Source: Pseudonocardiales bacterium (lineage in GTDB: Bacteria > Actinomycetota > Actinomycetes > Mycobacteriales > Pseudonocardiaceae). Taken from it: a stretch of 38,208 nucleotides of DNA. The translations under genes were made by a program, and so were the position numbers. The stretch covers positions 1 through 38,208 of the forward strand of contig QHBZ01000327.1 in the NCBI GenBank assembly GCA_003244055.1, in the 5' to 3' direction. This document shows, piece by piece, positions 30,763 to 38,208 of this stretch. The notes under the pieces were generated by a model. That model ran no database searches, was not told the DNA's origin, and was given only the letters and a program-made list of their open reading frames with translations. How positions within the stretch are numbered: the first letter of the stretch is position 1; the number at the start of each line of letters is the position of its first letter.

Positions 30763-32598
30763 TCAGAAAGGGGGCGCGCCATCGCCAGGGTTGGGTTCGG
30801 GCGGCGGTTCCGGCTCGGGGTCGGGTGGCGTGTCTTCCCAGATTTGGGTGTCTTCCCAGCCGTCGTCTGGGGGAGTGATGACCGGCCAGGGTGGTTGGTC
30901 GGGCTCAATGGGATCGGGTAGCGGTTCGATGATGACCGGTGGTGGGCGGTGGTAGGTGTGACCCAGGCGGCTGGTCCAGTGGAAGGCACCCGGTTTGGGC
31001 TGGTGCAGTGTCCAGCCACCTTCGTGTTTGAGTCGATGGTCGTGTCGGCAGATGTTGCCCAGGTTGGCGTCGGTGGTGGGGCCGTGTTTGGCGTGGTCAA
31101 GGGTGTGGTCTTTGTCAGTGGTGTGTGCGGTAGCGCGGCAGCCGATCATGGCGCAGTACCGGTCGCGGATCTCCAGTTCGCGGCGTAGCGCGGCTCCGGG
31201 GAGGCGCCGGGCGGCGTCGGTGCGATAGCGGTCCTGGTGGAGGTGGTTGTCGAGTTGGCGGGTCAGGTCGAGGACAACGGCGGCCCAGCCTTGCGCTGCG
31301 GTGGGATCGACGGCTAGGTCGCGGAGTTGCTCGGTGGGTGCCTGGAGCTCGACGATGGCCCGGCAGGCGGCGGAGCGCGGCGGACTGCCGGCTGGGCGGG
31401 TCGTGGTGGTAGCGCTGTGGGTCAGCCGCCCGTGTTCGTCGGTGAGAGTAAAGCGCCACTGCGCGCTGCCCAGGGTGGCGGTGAGTTCGCGGGCCAGTTC
31501 AGCATGCACGGGCCCCCAGCCGGCGAGTTCGGCTGGGTACCGGTCGCGGCCGAGCAGGGTGGACAACCGCACCCGCAATTCCATCCCCACCCCGCTACGA
31601 ACCGGTTGGCTGGGCACGTCACCGGGCACCGAGGACTTGCTGTCAGCTCCAGCGCTCTCACTGTCGTCCGGTCCGCTGTCGTCCGGTCCGCTGTCGTCCG
31701 GACCATTACCGTCGGCACCATTGCCGCGAGGTCCGCCGTCTGGTACGCCATCGTCGGGTCTGTCGTCGCCATTGTTGTTCCGCGGGTCGGCGTCCGGGGT
31801 CGAAACAGTAGTGAGAAGGTCGATTATTGCGGCGTCATCGAGGCCGGAGTAGGTGCCGTCGGTCATGCCGAGGAACAGATCGGCGCGGATGTGGTCGAGG
31901 GGTCGGGGGTCACCGGCGCGTTTGGCGGTTTTGGCGAGGGCGTCGATGTGTCCGCTGGCCGCGGCGACCCGGTCCAGGGGAAGGTTGTAGCCAGTGAGGT
32001 TCGCGGATCCGTCGGGATTGCGGTAGCCGACGACTTTGCGTTCGGCGATGGCTTGTTCGTAGCGGCGGCGCGCCCAGTCGGGATCGATGGAGATGGCGAG
32101 CTTTTTGAGCTGTTCGATCAGTTGCCCGGTGGTCAGCTTCCGGACTCGGGGCAGCAACGTCGCACACACCGCGCGGGCTTGGTCGTCGGACAGACCGGCG
32201 GTCCACTCGGAGAAGACTCGGGCGCGTGGCTCATCAAGTTGCCCTGCGTCCATCGCGGCGTGGACTTCGGGTAGCCGGGTGAGCAGGTCGTGGGCGAGCC
32301 AGAACTGGTTGTCGGCGGCGCGGCGGGTCAGCATGAGGGCGGCGCGGATTTCATCGGCGGAGAACTCATCCGGTGCCATCCGGCTCAGTTCATCACCGGC
32401 GCCGCACGTTCCGACTTCCACCATCGCGGTCATTACCCGGGCCCGTTCGTGGTTAGCTTGCCGGTACTGGGCTTTGAGGACCTCCACGCAGTCGAAACCC
32501 GACAACCGGGAGAGTTCAATACCGGCCAGAACGCATGCCAACTCCGGGCCCGGCGCAATACTCGCCAGGTCCTGCGGAATCAACTGCCGGACGCTCAT
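30763..32598 (-). CDS. DUF222 and HNH endonuclease domain protein
   Basis: A 611-residue protein of the actinobacterial DUF222-HNH (13E12-like) family. The N-terminal DUF222 domain covers roughly residues 25-330, interrupted by an acidic, repetitive insertion (NNNGDDRPDDGVPDGG...DSGPDDSGPDDSESAG). Near residues 500-560 is the HNH nuclease: RDRYCAMIGCRATAHTTDKDHTLDHAKHGPTTDANLGNICRHDHRLKH, with zinc ligands and the DH...N...H catalytic elements. A proline/glutamate-rich tail follows. ATG 32598 is the start best matching the family; the frame stays open to 32799. These genes occur in many paralogous copies and may be mobile; the biological role is not established. It is next to a toxin-antitoxin pair. 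Confidence 0.88.
   Translation of the reverse strand: MSVRQLIPQDLASIAPGPELACVLAGIELSRLSGFDCVEVLKAQYRQANHERARVMTAMVEVGTCGAGDELSRMAPDEFSADEIRAALMLTRRAADNQFWLAHDLLTRLPEVHAAMDAGQLDEPRARVFSEWTAGLSDDQARAVCATLLPRVRKLTTGQLIEQLKKLAISIDPDWARRRYEQAIAERKVVGYRNPDGSANLTGYNLPLDRVAAASGHIDALAKTAKRAGDPRPLDHIRADLFLGMTDGTYSGLDDAAIIDLLTTVSTPDADPRNNNGDDRPDDGVPDGGPRGNGADGNGPDDSGPDDSGPDDSESAGADSKSSVPGDVPSQPVRSGVGMELRVRLSTLLGRDRYPAELAGWGPVHAELARELTATLGSAQWRFTLTDEHGRLTHSATTTTRPAGSPPRSAACRAIVELQAPTEQLRDLAVDPTAAQGWAAVVLDLTRQLDNHLHQDRYRTDAARRLPGAALRRELEIRDRYCAMIGCRATAHTTDKDHTLDHAKHGPTTDANLGNICRHDHRLKHEGGWTLHQPKPGAFHWTSRLGHTYHRPPPVIIEPLPDPIEPDQPPWPVITPPDDGWEDTQIWEDTPPDPEPEPPPEPNPGDGAPPF
31661..31705. repeat. Three 15-bp tandem repeats inside the DUF222-HNH gene
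   Basis: Two identical units CTGTCGTCCGGTCCG (31661-31675, 31676-31690) and a third diverged at its end (31691-31705) encode the acidic DSGPD repeats of the insertion. Length polymorphism by slippage is likely. Confidence 0.8.
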
Positions 32599-32706
32599 GA
32601 ACAACACGCTACAACACGACCCTGACAACGCCGGGGCATCGAACACGAGCGCAGAGAAAGAATCGGGCAGAAAACGTCGGCGACCTACGGCCGGGGCTGC
32701 CAATGC

Positions 32707-33029
32707 GTGGTACAAGCTTGCATCGACCGATCGCGACGAACACGCGTCGAAGTTAATTGGCCGAGCAGCACCGTGACACTGGTCGGAGACGCCATCCACA
32801 GCATATCGCCGGTCGGTGGGCTCGGCGGCAACGCTGCGCTACGGGACGCCAATTTACTCTGTGCAACCCTGACCGCGGTCCGCGACGGGCAGGCTCCGCT
32901 GGTGCCGGCACTGCACCGGTACGAAGTCGAGCTGCGTGGCTGCAGCCCCTGCCGAGCAACCGCCTCACGGTGGCCGGTTCCCGGGCCTGGTTCCGGGCCT
33001 GCAACGCCGTTCCCTCGCTCAGCCGCTGA
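32707..33029 (+). pseudogene. FAD-dependent monooxygenase relic, frameshifted
   Basis: The frame STVTLVGDAIHSISPVGGLGGNAALRDANLLCATLTAVRDGQAPLVPALHRYEVELR is the second FAD-binding (GD) motif and following helix of PHBH-type flavoprotein monooxygenases. From about 32935 the similarity continues in a different frame: GSRAWFRACNAVPSLSR and a stop at 33029, which fits the family C-terminus. The first two thirds of the gene, including the GxGxxG dinucleotide-binding fold, are missing. No activity is possible. It lies next to the DUF222-HNH gene and could reflect an old rearrangement there. Confidence 0.65.
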
Positions 33030-33242
33030 ACCTGCCATACCGGGTGCAGGCGCGACCGCGGGCGTGGGAACGTTCTTGAGACAGTGAGACAGGGCTGCCT
33101 GTATGGCTGCTCCGCCGATATGCTGCCCGAATAGGGGGTTCGGGATCACGTTTTCATGAGTGTCGGCAGCGGTAGGTTCTGCGGTGGGACGGCGCTGGCC
33201 AACCGCCTGCGGAGCAGGCGGCGAGCTACCGCCCCATCCCAG

Positions 33243-33296
33243 CCCTGCCAGAGTCCCAGTCCCTGCCAGAGTCGCAGTCCCTGCCAGAGTCGCAGC
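33243..33296 (+). repeat. Three 18-bp tandem repeats directly upstream of glyA
   Basis: Units 33243-33260, 33261-33278 and 33279-33296 of consensus CCCTGCCAGAGTCGCAGT differ at one or two bases. They end 22 nt before the glyA ATG. The frame is open through them and would encode [18 protein letters not shown] if translation began upstream. They may instead lie in the leader. In 33030-33242 I see nothing else. Confidence 0.8.
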
Positions 33297-33318
33297 CGCT
33301 AGAGCCGAGGATTCGCCG

Positions 33319-34608
<1,290 letters not shown>

Positions 34609-34613
34609 CGGGC

Positions 34614-35819
34614 ATGGCTAATGGACCCACGCACCTGTTCATTCCCGGTCCGACCAACGTCCCGGACGCGGTGCGCGGCGCGATGAACGTACCGATGCAG
34701 GACCACCGGGCGCCGGATTTCCCCGAGCTGACGCTGCCGCTGTTCGCAGACCTCAAGACGGTCTTCGCCAACGAAACCGGCCGGGTGGTCATGTACCCCT
34801 CCTCCGGGACCGGGGCGTGGGAGGCGGCGATCACCAACACCCTCAACCGGGGCGACCGGGTGTTGATGTCGAGTTTCGGTCAGTTCTCCCAGCTCTGGGC
34901 CACTATGGCGCAGCGGCTCGGCCTCGACGTCATCTGCGTCGAGCGGGAGTGGGGTGAGGGCGTCCCATTGGAGGACTACGCGCGACACCTCGGTGAGGAC
35001 AAGACCATCAAGGGCGTTTTCGCCTGTCACAACGAGACCGCTACCGGGGTGACCTCCGACATCGCGGGTGTCCGCGCGGTGATGGACGCGGCCGGCTCGG
35101 ACGCGCTGCTGTACGTCGACGCGGTGTCGTCACTGGCCTCGATCCCGTTCGAACAAGAGGCCTGGGGCGTTGACCTGGCGGTGAGCGGCTCGCAGAAGGG
35201 CTTGATGATGCCCGCCGGGATGTCTCTGCTCGGGGTCAGCGCCAAGGCGTTGGAGGCGCATAGGTCCTCGACGATGCAGCGCTGCTACTTCGACTTCGAG
35301 GACATGCTCGCAAGCAATGATCTCGGCTATTTCCCTTACACCCCGTCCACCCCGATGCTGCACGGCCTGCGGGCAGCGCTGGACCTGCTGTTCGACGAGG
35401 GCCTGCCGCAGGTGTTCGCTCGCCATCGCCGGCTCGCCGAGGGGGTCCGGTGCGGGGTCGACGCCTTGGGCCTGTCGTTGTGTGCGCTGGAGCCGAAGTG
35501 GTATTCCGACACCGTCACGGCCATTCGCACCCCGGAGGGCGTGGACTCCACGGAGGTCTGCCGGATCGCTTACCACCGCTACCGCACGTCGTTCGGAGGG
35601 GGCCTGTCCAAGGTGGCGGGCAAGGTGTTCCGGATCGGCCACCTCGGACATCTCAACGAGGTGATGTGCCTCGCCGCGCTGGCCAGTGCCGAGATGTCGC
35701 TGGCCGATGCCGGGGCCAAGATCGAGCTCGGGGCCGGCGTCGCGGCAGCCCAGGACTACTACCGCAGCGCGACCGCAGCGTTGGAAGCCGACTCGGGCCC
35801 CCAAGGAGGAGCCAGTTGA
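34614..35819 (+). CDS. sgaA: Serine-glyoxylate aminotransferase
   Basis: Class V PLP aminotransferase converting serine and glyoxylate to hydroxypyruvate and glycine, a step specific to the serine cycle and photorespiration-type metabolism. 401 residues. It begins with THLFIPGPTNVPDAVRGAMNVPMQDHRAPDFPEL and has VVMYPSSGTGAWEAAITNTL. CHNETATGVTSDI and the PLP aspartate in LLYVDAVSSLASIPFEQEAWGVDLAVSGSQKGLMMPAGMSLL precede the Schiff-base lysine K195. The ATG at 34614 has GAAGGG eleven bases upstream; a GTG overlapping the glyA stop (34605) is less likely. It overlaps the malyl-CoA lyase gene. Confidence 0.94.
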   Translation: MANGPTHLFIPGPTNVPDAVRGAMNVPMQDHRAPDFPELTLPLFADLKTVFANETGRVVMYPSSGTGAWEAAITNTLNRGDRVLMSSFGQFSQLWATMAQRLGLDVICVEREWGEGVPLEDYARHLGEDKTIKGVFACHNETATGVTSDIAGVRAVMDAAGSDALLYVDAVSSLASIPFEQEAWGVDLAVSGSQKGLMMPAGMSLLGVSAKALEAHRSSTMQRCYFDFEDMLASNDLGYFPYTPSTPMLHGLRAALDLLFDEGLPQVFARHRRLAEGVRCGVDALGLSLCALEPKWYSDTVTAIRTPEGVDSTEVCRIAYHRYRTSFGGGLSKVAGKVFRIGHLGHLNEVMCLAALASAEMSLADAGAKIELGAGVAAAQDYYRSATAALEADSGPQGGAS

Positions 35820-36769
35820 GCCACACCCTTCATCCGATGCGTCAGCCCCGGTTGCAACGCAGTGAACTAGCGGTACCGGGATCGAACACCAGCTTCATCG
35901 ACAAGGCGGCGGACAGCGCGGCAGATTTCGTGTTCCTCGACTTGGAGGACGCGGTAGCGCCCGCGGACAAGGAACAGGCCCGCCGCAATGTCGTCGAGGC
36001 ACTGCGCGACATCGATTGGGCGGCCAAAGGCAAGACGGTGTCGGTGCGAATCAATGGGCTGGATACGCACTACATGTATCGCGACGTCATCGACGTGATG
36101 GAGCAGGCGGGTGACCGGGTGCACACCATCCTGGTACCCAAGGTCGGGGTGCCCGCGGATCTGTACTGTGTGGAAGCCCTCATCAACCAAATCGAGCAGG
36201 CCAAGGGCTACCCTAACAAGGTCGGTATCGAGGCGCTGATCGAGACCGCGCTGGGAATGGCGAATGTGGAAGCCATCGCGAGCAGCCCCGGCCGGTTGGA
36301 GGCGCTGCATTTCGGGGTGGCCGACTATGCCGCGAGCAACCGGGCCCGCACGGTGAGCATCGGTGGTCTCAACCCGGACTACCCCGGTGATCAGTGGCAT
36401 TTCGCGCTGTCCCGGATGATCGTGGCCTGCCGGGCTTATGGGCTGCGCCCGATCGACGGCCCGTTCGGCGACTTCTCCGATCCCGACGGCTTCCGCGCCG
36501 GTGCACGGCGGGCGGCCGCGCTGGGCGCCGAGGGTAAGTGGGCGATCCATCCCAGCCAGGTTGCGCTGGCCAACGAGGTGTTCAGCCCGCCGGCGGCGGA
36601 GGTCGACCGAGCGCAGCGGATCATCGAAGCGCTGCGCCAGGCCGCGGCGCAGGGTAAGGGCGCCGCGGCGGTGGATGGCAAGATGATCGACGCCGCCTCG
36701 GAGCGGATGGCCCAGACTGTGATCGCGATGGACGAGGCGATCCGGACCGCCGCCGCGAGCCGGGCCTGA
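35816..36769 (+). CDS. mcl: L-malyl-CoA lyase
   Basis: Mg-dependent CitE-like lyase splitting malyl-CoA into acetyl-CoA and glyoxylate. 317 residues of TIM-barrel type. Signatures are LQRSELAVPGSN, FVFLDLEDAVAPADKEQAR, VSVRINGLDTHYMYRDV, TILVPKVGVPADLY, GIEALIETALGMANVEAIA, and the malyl-CoA-lyase-specific EALHFGVADYAASNRARTVSIGGLNPDYPGDQWHFALSRM...DGPFGDFSDPDGFRAGARRAAALGAEGKWAIHPSQ. This resembles the serine-cycle enzyme more than citrate-lyase CitE. TTG 35816 is the start: AAGGAGGA (35803-35810) is ideally placed and TTGA overlaps the previous stop. Neighbours confirm the serine-cycle role. Confidence 0.93.
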   Translation: MSHTLHPMRQPRLQRSELAVPGSNTSFIDKAADSAADFVFLDLEDAVAPADKEQARRNVVEALRDIDWAAKGKTVSVRINGLDTHYMYRDVIDVMEQAGDRVHTILVPKVGVPADLYCVEALINQIEQAKGYPNKVGIEALIETALGMANVEAIASSPGRLEALHFGVADYAASNRARTVSIGGLNPDYPGDQWHFALSRMIVACRAYGLRPIDGPFGDFSDPDGFRAGARRAAALGAEGKWAIHPSQVALANEVFSPPAAEVDRAQRIIEALRQAAAQGKGAAAVDGKMIDAASERMAQTVIAMDEAIRTAAASRA

Positions 36770-36781
36770 GAGGGGCTGGGC

Positions 36782-37960
36782 GTGGACATTCACGAATATC
36801 AGGCCAAGGAGATCCTGGCCCGCTTCGGGGTACCGATCCCCCGGGGCGGGCTGGCCTACAACCCTGAGCAGGCGTCCTACCGGTGCACCGAGATCGGCGG
36901 GTCGGCCTGGGTGGTCAAGGCGCAGATACACGCCGGCGGCCGCGGCGAAGCCGGCGGGGTGAAGGTGTGCCATTCCGACCGTGATGTCCAAGACGTCGCG
37001 AACAACATGTTCGGCCGGCGGTTGGTCACCAAGCAGTCCGGGCCGCGGGGCAAGCTGATTTACCGGGTCTACGTCGAGGAAGCCACCGACATCGCCCGCG
37101 AGTTGTATTTCTGCATCATGCTGGACCGCCGCATCGAGCGGGTCTGCATCCTCACCTCCGCCGCGGGTGGCATGGAGATCGAGGAGCTCGCGGCCACCAA
37201 GCCCGAAGCGCTGGTGCGCACCACGATCGATCCCGCAGCCGGGTTTCTCGAGTTCCAGGCGCGGGAGATCGCCTTCGCGCTGGGCCTGGCACCGGCGCAG
37301 CTCGCCGAGGCCAGCCGGATCTTCCGCCGCGCCTACCGGGCCTTCCGGGACCTCGACGCCACCATGCTGGAGATCAACCCGCTGGCGGTGACGAGCAAGG
37401 GCGACATCATCGCGCTGGACGCCAAGATGTCCTTCGACGACAACGCCCTGTTTCGCCACCTCGACATCTCCGAGCTGCGCGACCGCAGCCAGGAAGACGC
37501 CAGGGAGAGCCACGCCGCCGACCGTGGGCTGGCCTACGTCGGCCTCGACGGCGACATCGGCTGCATGATCAACGGTGCGGGCCTGGCCATGGCGACCATG
37601 GATATGATCAAAGTCGCAGGCGGGGAGCCGGCGAACTTCCTGGACATCGGTGGCGGCGCGTCGCCAGAGCGGGTCCTCAAGGCCTTTCGCGCGGTACTGC
37701 AGGACACCAAGGTCAAAACGATGTTGATCAACATCTTCGCTGGCATCAACCGCTGCGACTGGGTTGCCGAGGGCATCGTGGCCGCGTTCAAGGAGCTCGA
37801 CGTCAAGATCCCGGTGGTGGTGCGGCTGGCCGGCACGCACGTCGATCTCGGGCATCAGATCCTGCGAGACTCCGGATTGCCCATCATCACCGCGGACACC
37901 TTGGCCGAGGCGGCCCACAAGGCCGTCGCCGTCGTGGGCACTGTCGGTGCCAGCGCCTGA
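36782..37960 (+). CDS. mtkA: Malate-CoA ligase, beta subunit (succinyl-CoA synthetase-like)
   Basis: ATP-grasp subunit of an ADP-forming acyl-CoA ligase. It begins [23 protein letters not shown] and has [19 protein letters not shown], the phosphate/Mg region [29 protein letters not shown], and [39 protein letters not shown] with the CoA-ligase domain behind it. 392 residues. On sequence alone it could be sucC; its place right after malyl-CoA lyase and before an alpha subunit argues for malate thiokinase, which forms malyl-CoA for Mcl. GTG start with GAGAGGGG upstream, 12 nt after the mcl stop. Confidence 0.88.
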   Translation: MDIHEYQAKEILARFGVPIPRGGLAYNPEQASYRCTEIGGSAWVVKAQIHAGGRGEAGGVKVCHSDRDVQDVANNMFGRRLVTKQSGPRGKLIYRVYVEEATDIARELYFCIMLDRRIERVCILTSAAGGMEIEELAATKPEALVRTTIDPAAGFLEFQAREIAFALGLAPAQLAEASRIFRRAYRAFRDLDATMLEINPLAVTSKGDIIALDAKMSFDDNALFRHLDISELRDRSQEDARESHAADRGLAYVGLDGDIGCMINGAGLAMATMDMIKVAGGEPANFLDIGGGASPERVLKAFRAVLQDTKVKTMLINIFAGINRCDWVAEGIVAAFKELDVKIPVVVRLAGTHVDLGHQILRDSGLPIITADTLAEAAHKAVAVVGTVGASA

Positions 37961-37984
37961 CGTTGTGGAGGGTCTCGGAAAAAC

Positions 37985-38208
37985 ATGGCCATCCTGATCG
38001 ACGAGCACACCCGCGTGGTGGTGCAGGGCATCACCGGCCGCATCGGGCGCTTCCACACCGAAGAGATGATCGACTACGGCACCAGCGTGGTCGCCGGCGT
38101 TACTCCTGGCAAGGGCGGCGAGCAGGTGCTGGACCGTCCGGTGTTCAACACCGTGAAAGACGCCGTGGCCGAAACCGGGGCGAGTGCGTCGATCGTGTTC
38201 GTGCCGCC
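37985..38208 (+). CDS. mtkB: Malate-CoA ligase, alpha subunit (partial, runs off the window)
   Basis: The first 74 codons of a succinyl-CoA synthetase alpha-type protein: [61 protein letters not shown]. The [14 protein letters not shown] glycine loop binds CoA; GVTPGKGG is typical of this subunit. The catalytic histidine would lie beyond the window. It follows mtkA by 24 nt and completes the two-subunit ligase. MtkB is preferred over SucD because of the neighbouring malyl-CoA lyase. Confidence 0.87.
   Translation, partial: MAILIDEHTRVVVQGITGRIGRFHTEEMIDYGTSVVAGVTPGKGGEQVLDRPVFNTVKDAVAETGASASIVFVP

Noticed and set aside
33243-33296. Tandem repeats as a possible CRISPR array
   Set aside because: Units are contiguous with no spacers, only 18 bp, and no cas genes are present. 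The same holds for 16124-16177 and 31661-31705.
35867-38056. A 729-codon open frame on the minus strand opposite mcl and mtkA
   Set aside because: It is the antisense shadow of genes with clear families; the product is His/Asp/Val-rich with no recognisable domain, as expected from high-GC codon bias.

Overview
The window is high-GC actinobacterial chromosome, most likely from the order Pseudonocardiales. Three things point there. The block rlmB-cysS-ispF-ispD-carD, divergent from an lpqE-like lipoprotein gene and radA, has the gene order of mycobacteria and relatives. An Lsr2 nucleoid protein and a DUF222-HNH protein are present. Many convergent or terminal gene ends carry long, near-perfect inverted repeats of a type I associate with this order. 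The order-level assignment is inference; no rRNA or tRNA gene was seen.

Layout. 1-3184: trehalose-6-phosphate synthase (otsA) converging on a LacI-type regulator, then a MarR-type regulator. 3185-6803: a polytopic membrane protein and a probable restriction-modification pair (gamma-class adenine methylase plus a XamI-like nuclease). 6918-9434: a SoxR-type [2Fe-2S] sensor without a canonical start codon, divergent from an APC-superfamily permease. 9435-10249: a graveyard of gene relics (FMN reductase, GrpB-family) and inverted repeats. 10250-13115: proton-translocating transhydrogenase in three overlapping genes. 13311-17976: envelope or secreted proteins (Ig-like anchored protein, proline-rich anchored protein, a Cu/Zn-SOD-like lipoprotein lacking the zinc ligands, a frameshifted IPT/TIG protein) and a carotenoid oxygenase. 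17979-22350: pyruvate kinase, an unrecognised 58-residue peptide gene, an ECF sigma factor with a frameshifted anti-sigma factor, a 54-residue membrane protein, a peptidase relic and Lsr2. 22568-28862: the conserved housekeeping block. 28881-33029: an alpha/beta hydrolase, a MntA-HepT toxin-antitoxin pair, a DUF222-HNH protein and an FAD-monooxygenase relic.

The most notable region is 33319-38208: glyA, serine-glyoxylate aminotransferase, malyl-CoA lyase and the two subunits of a malate-CoA ligase, tightly packed on one strand and running off the end. Together they encode the characteristic reactions of the serine cycle: C1 plus glycine to serine, serine plus glyoxylate to hydroxypyruvate plus glycine, malate to malyl-CoA, and malyl-CoA to acetyl-CoA plus glyoxylate. 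That pathway is best known from alphaproteobacterial methylotrophs, so an actinobacterial version is the main lead here. The remaining enzymes (hydroxypyruvate reductase, glycerate kinase, PEP carboxylase) would have to lie outside the window.

Broken genes are common: at least six relics or frameshifts were found. Several small genes and relics were found by reading the sequence directly. Start sites are judged from ribosome-binding sites and family alignments from memory, without any database search.
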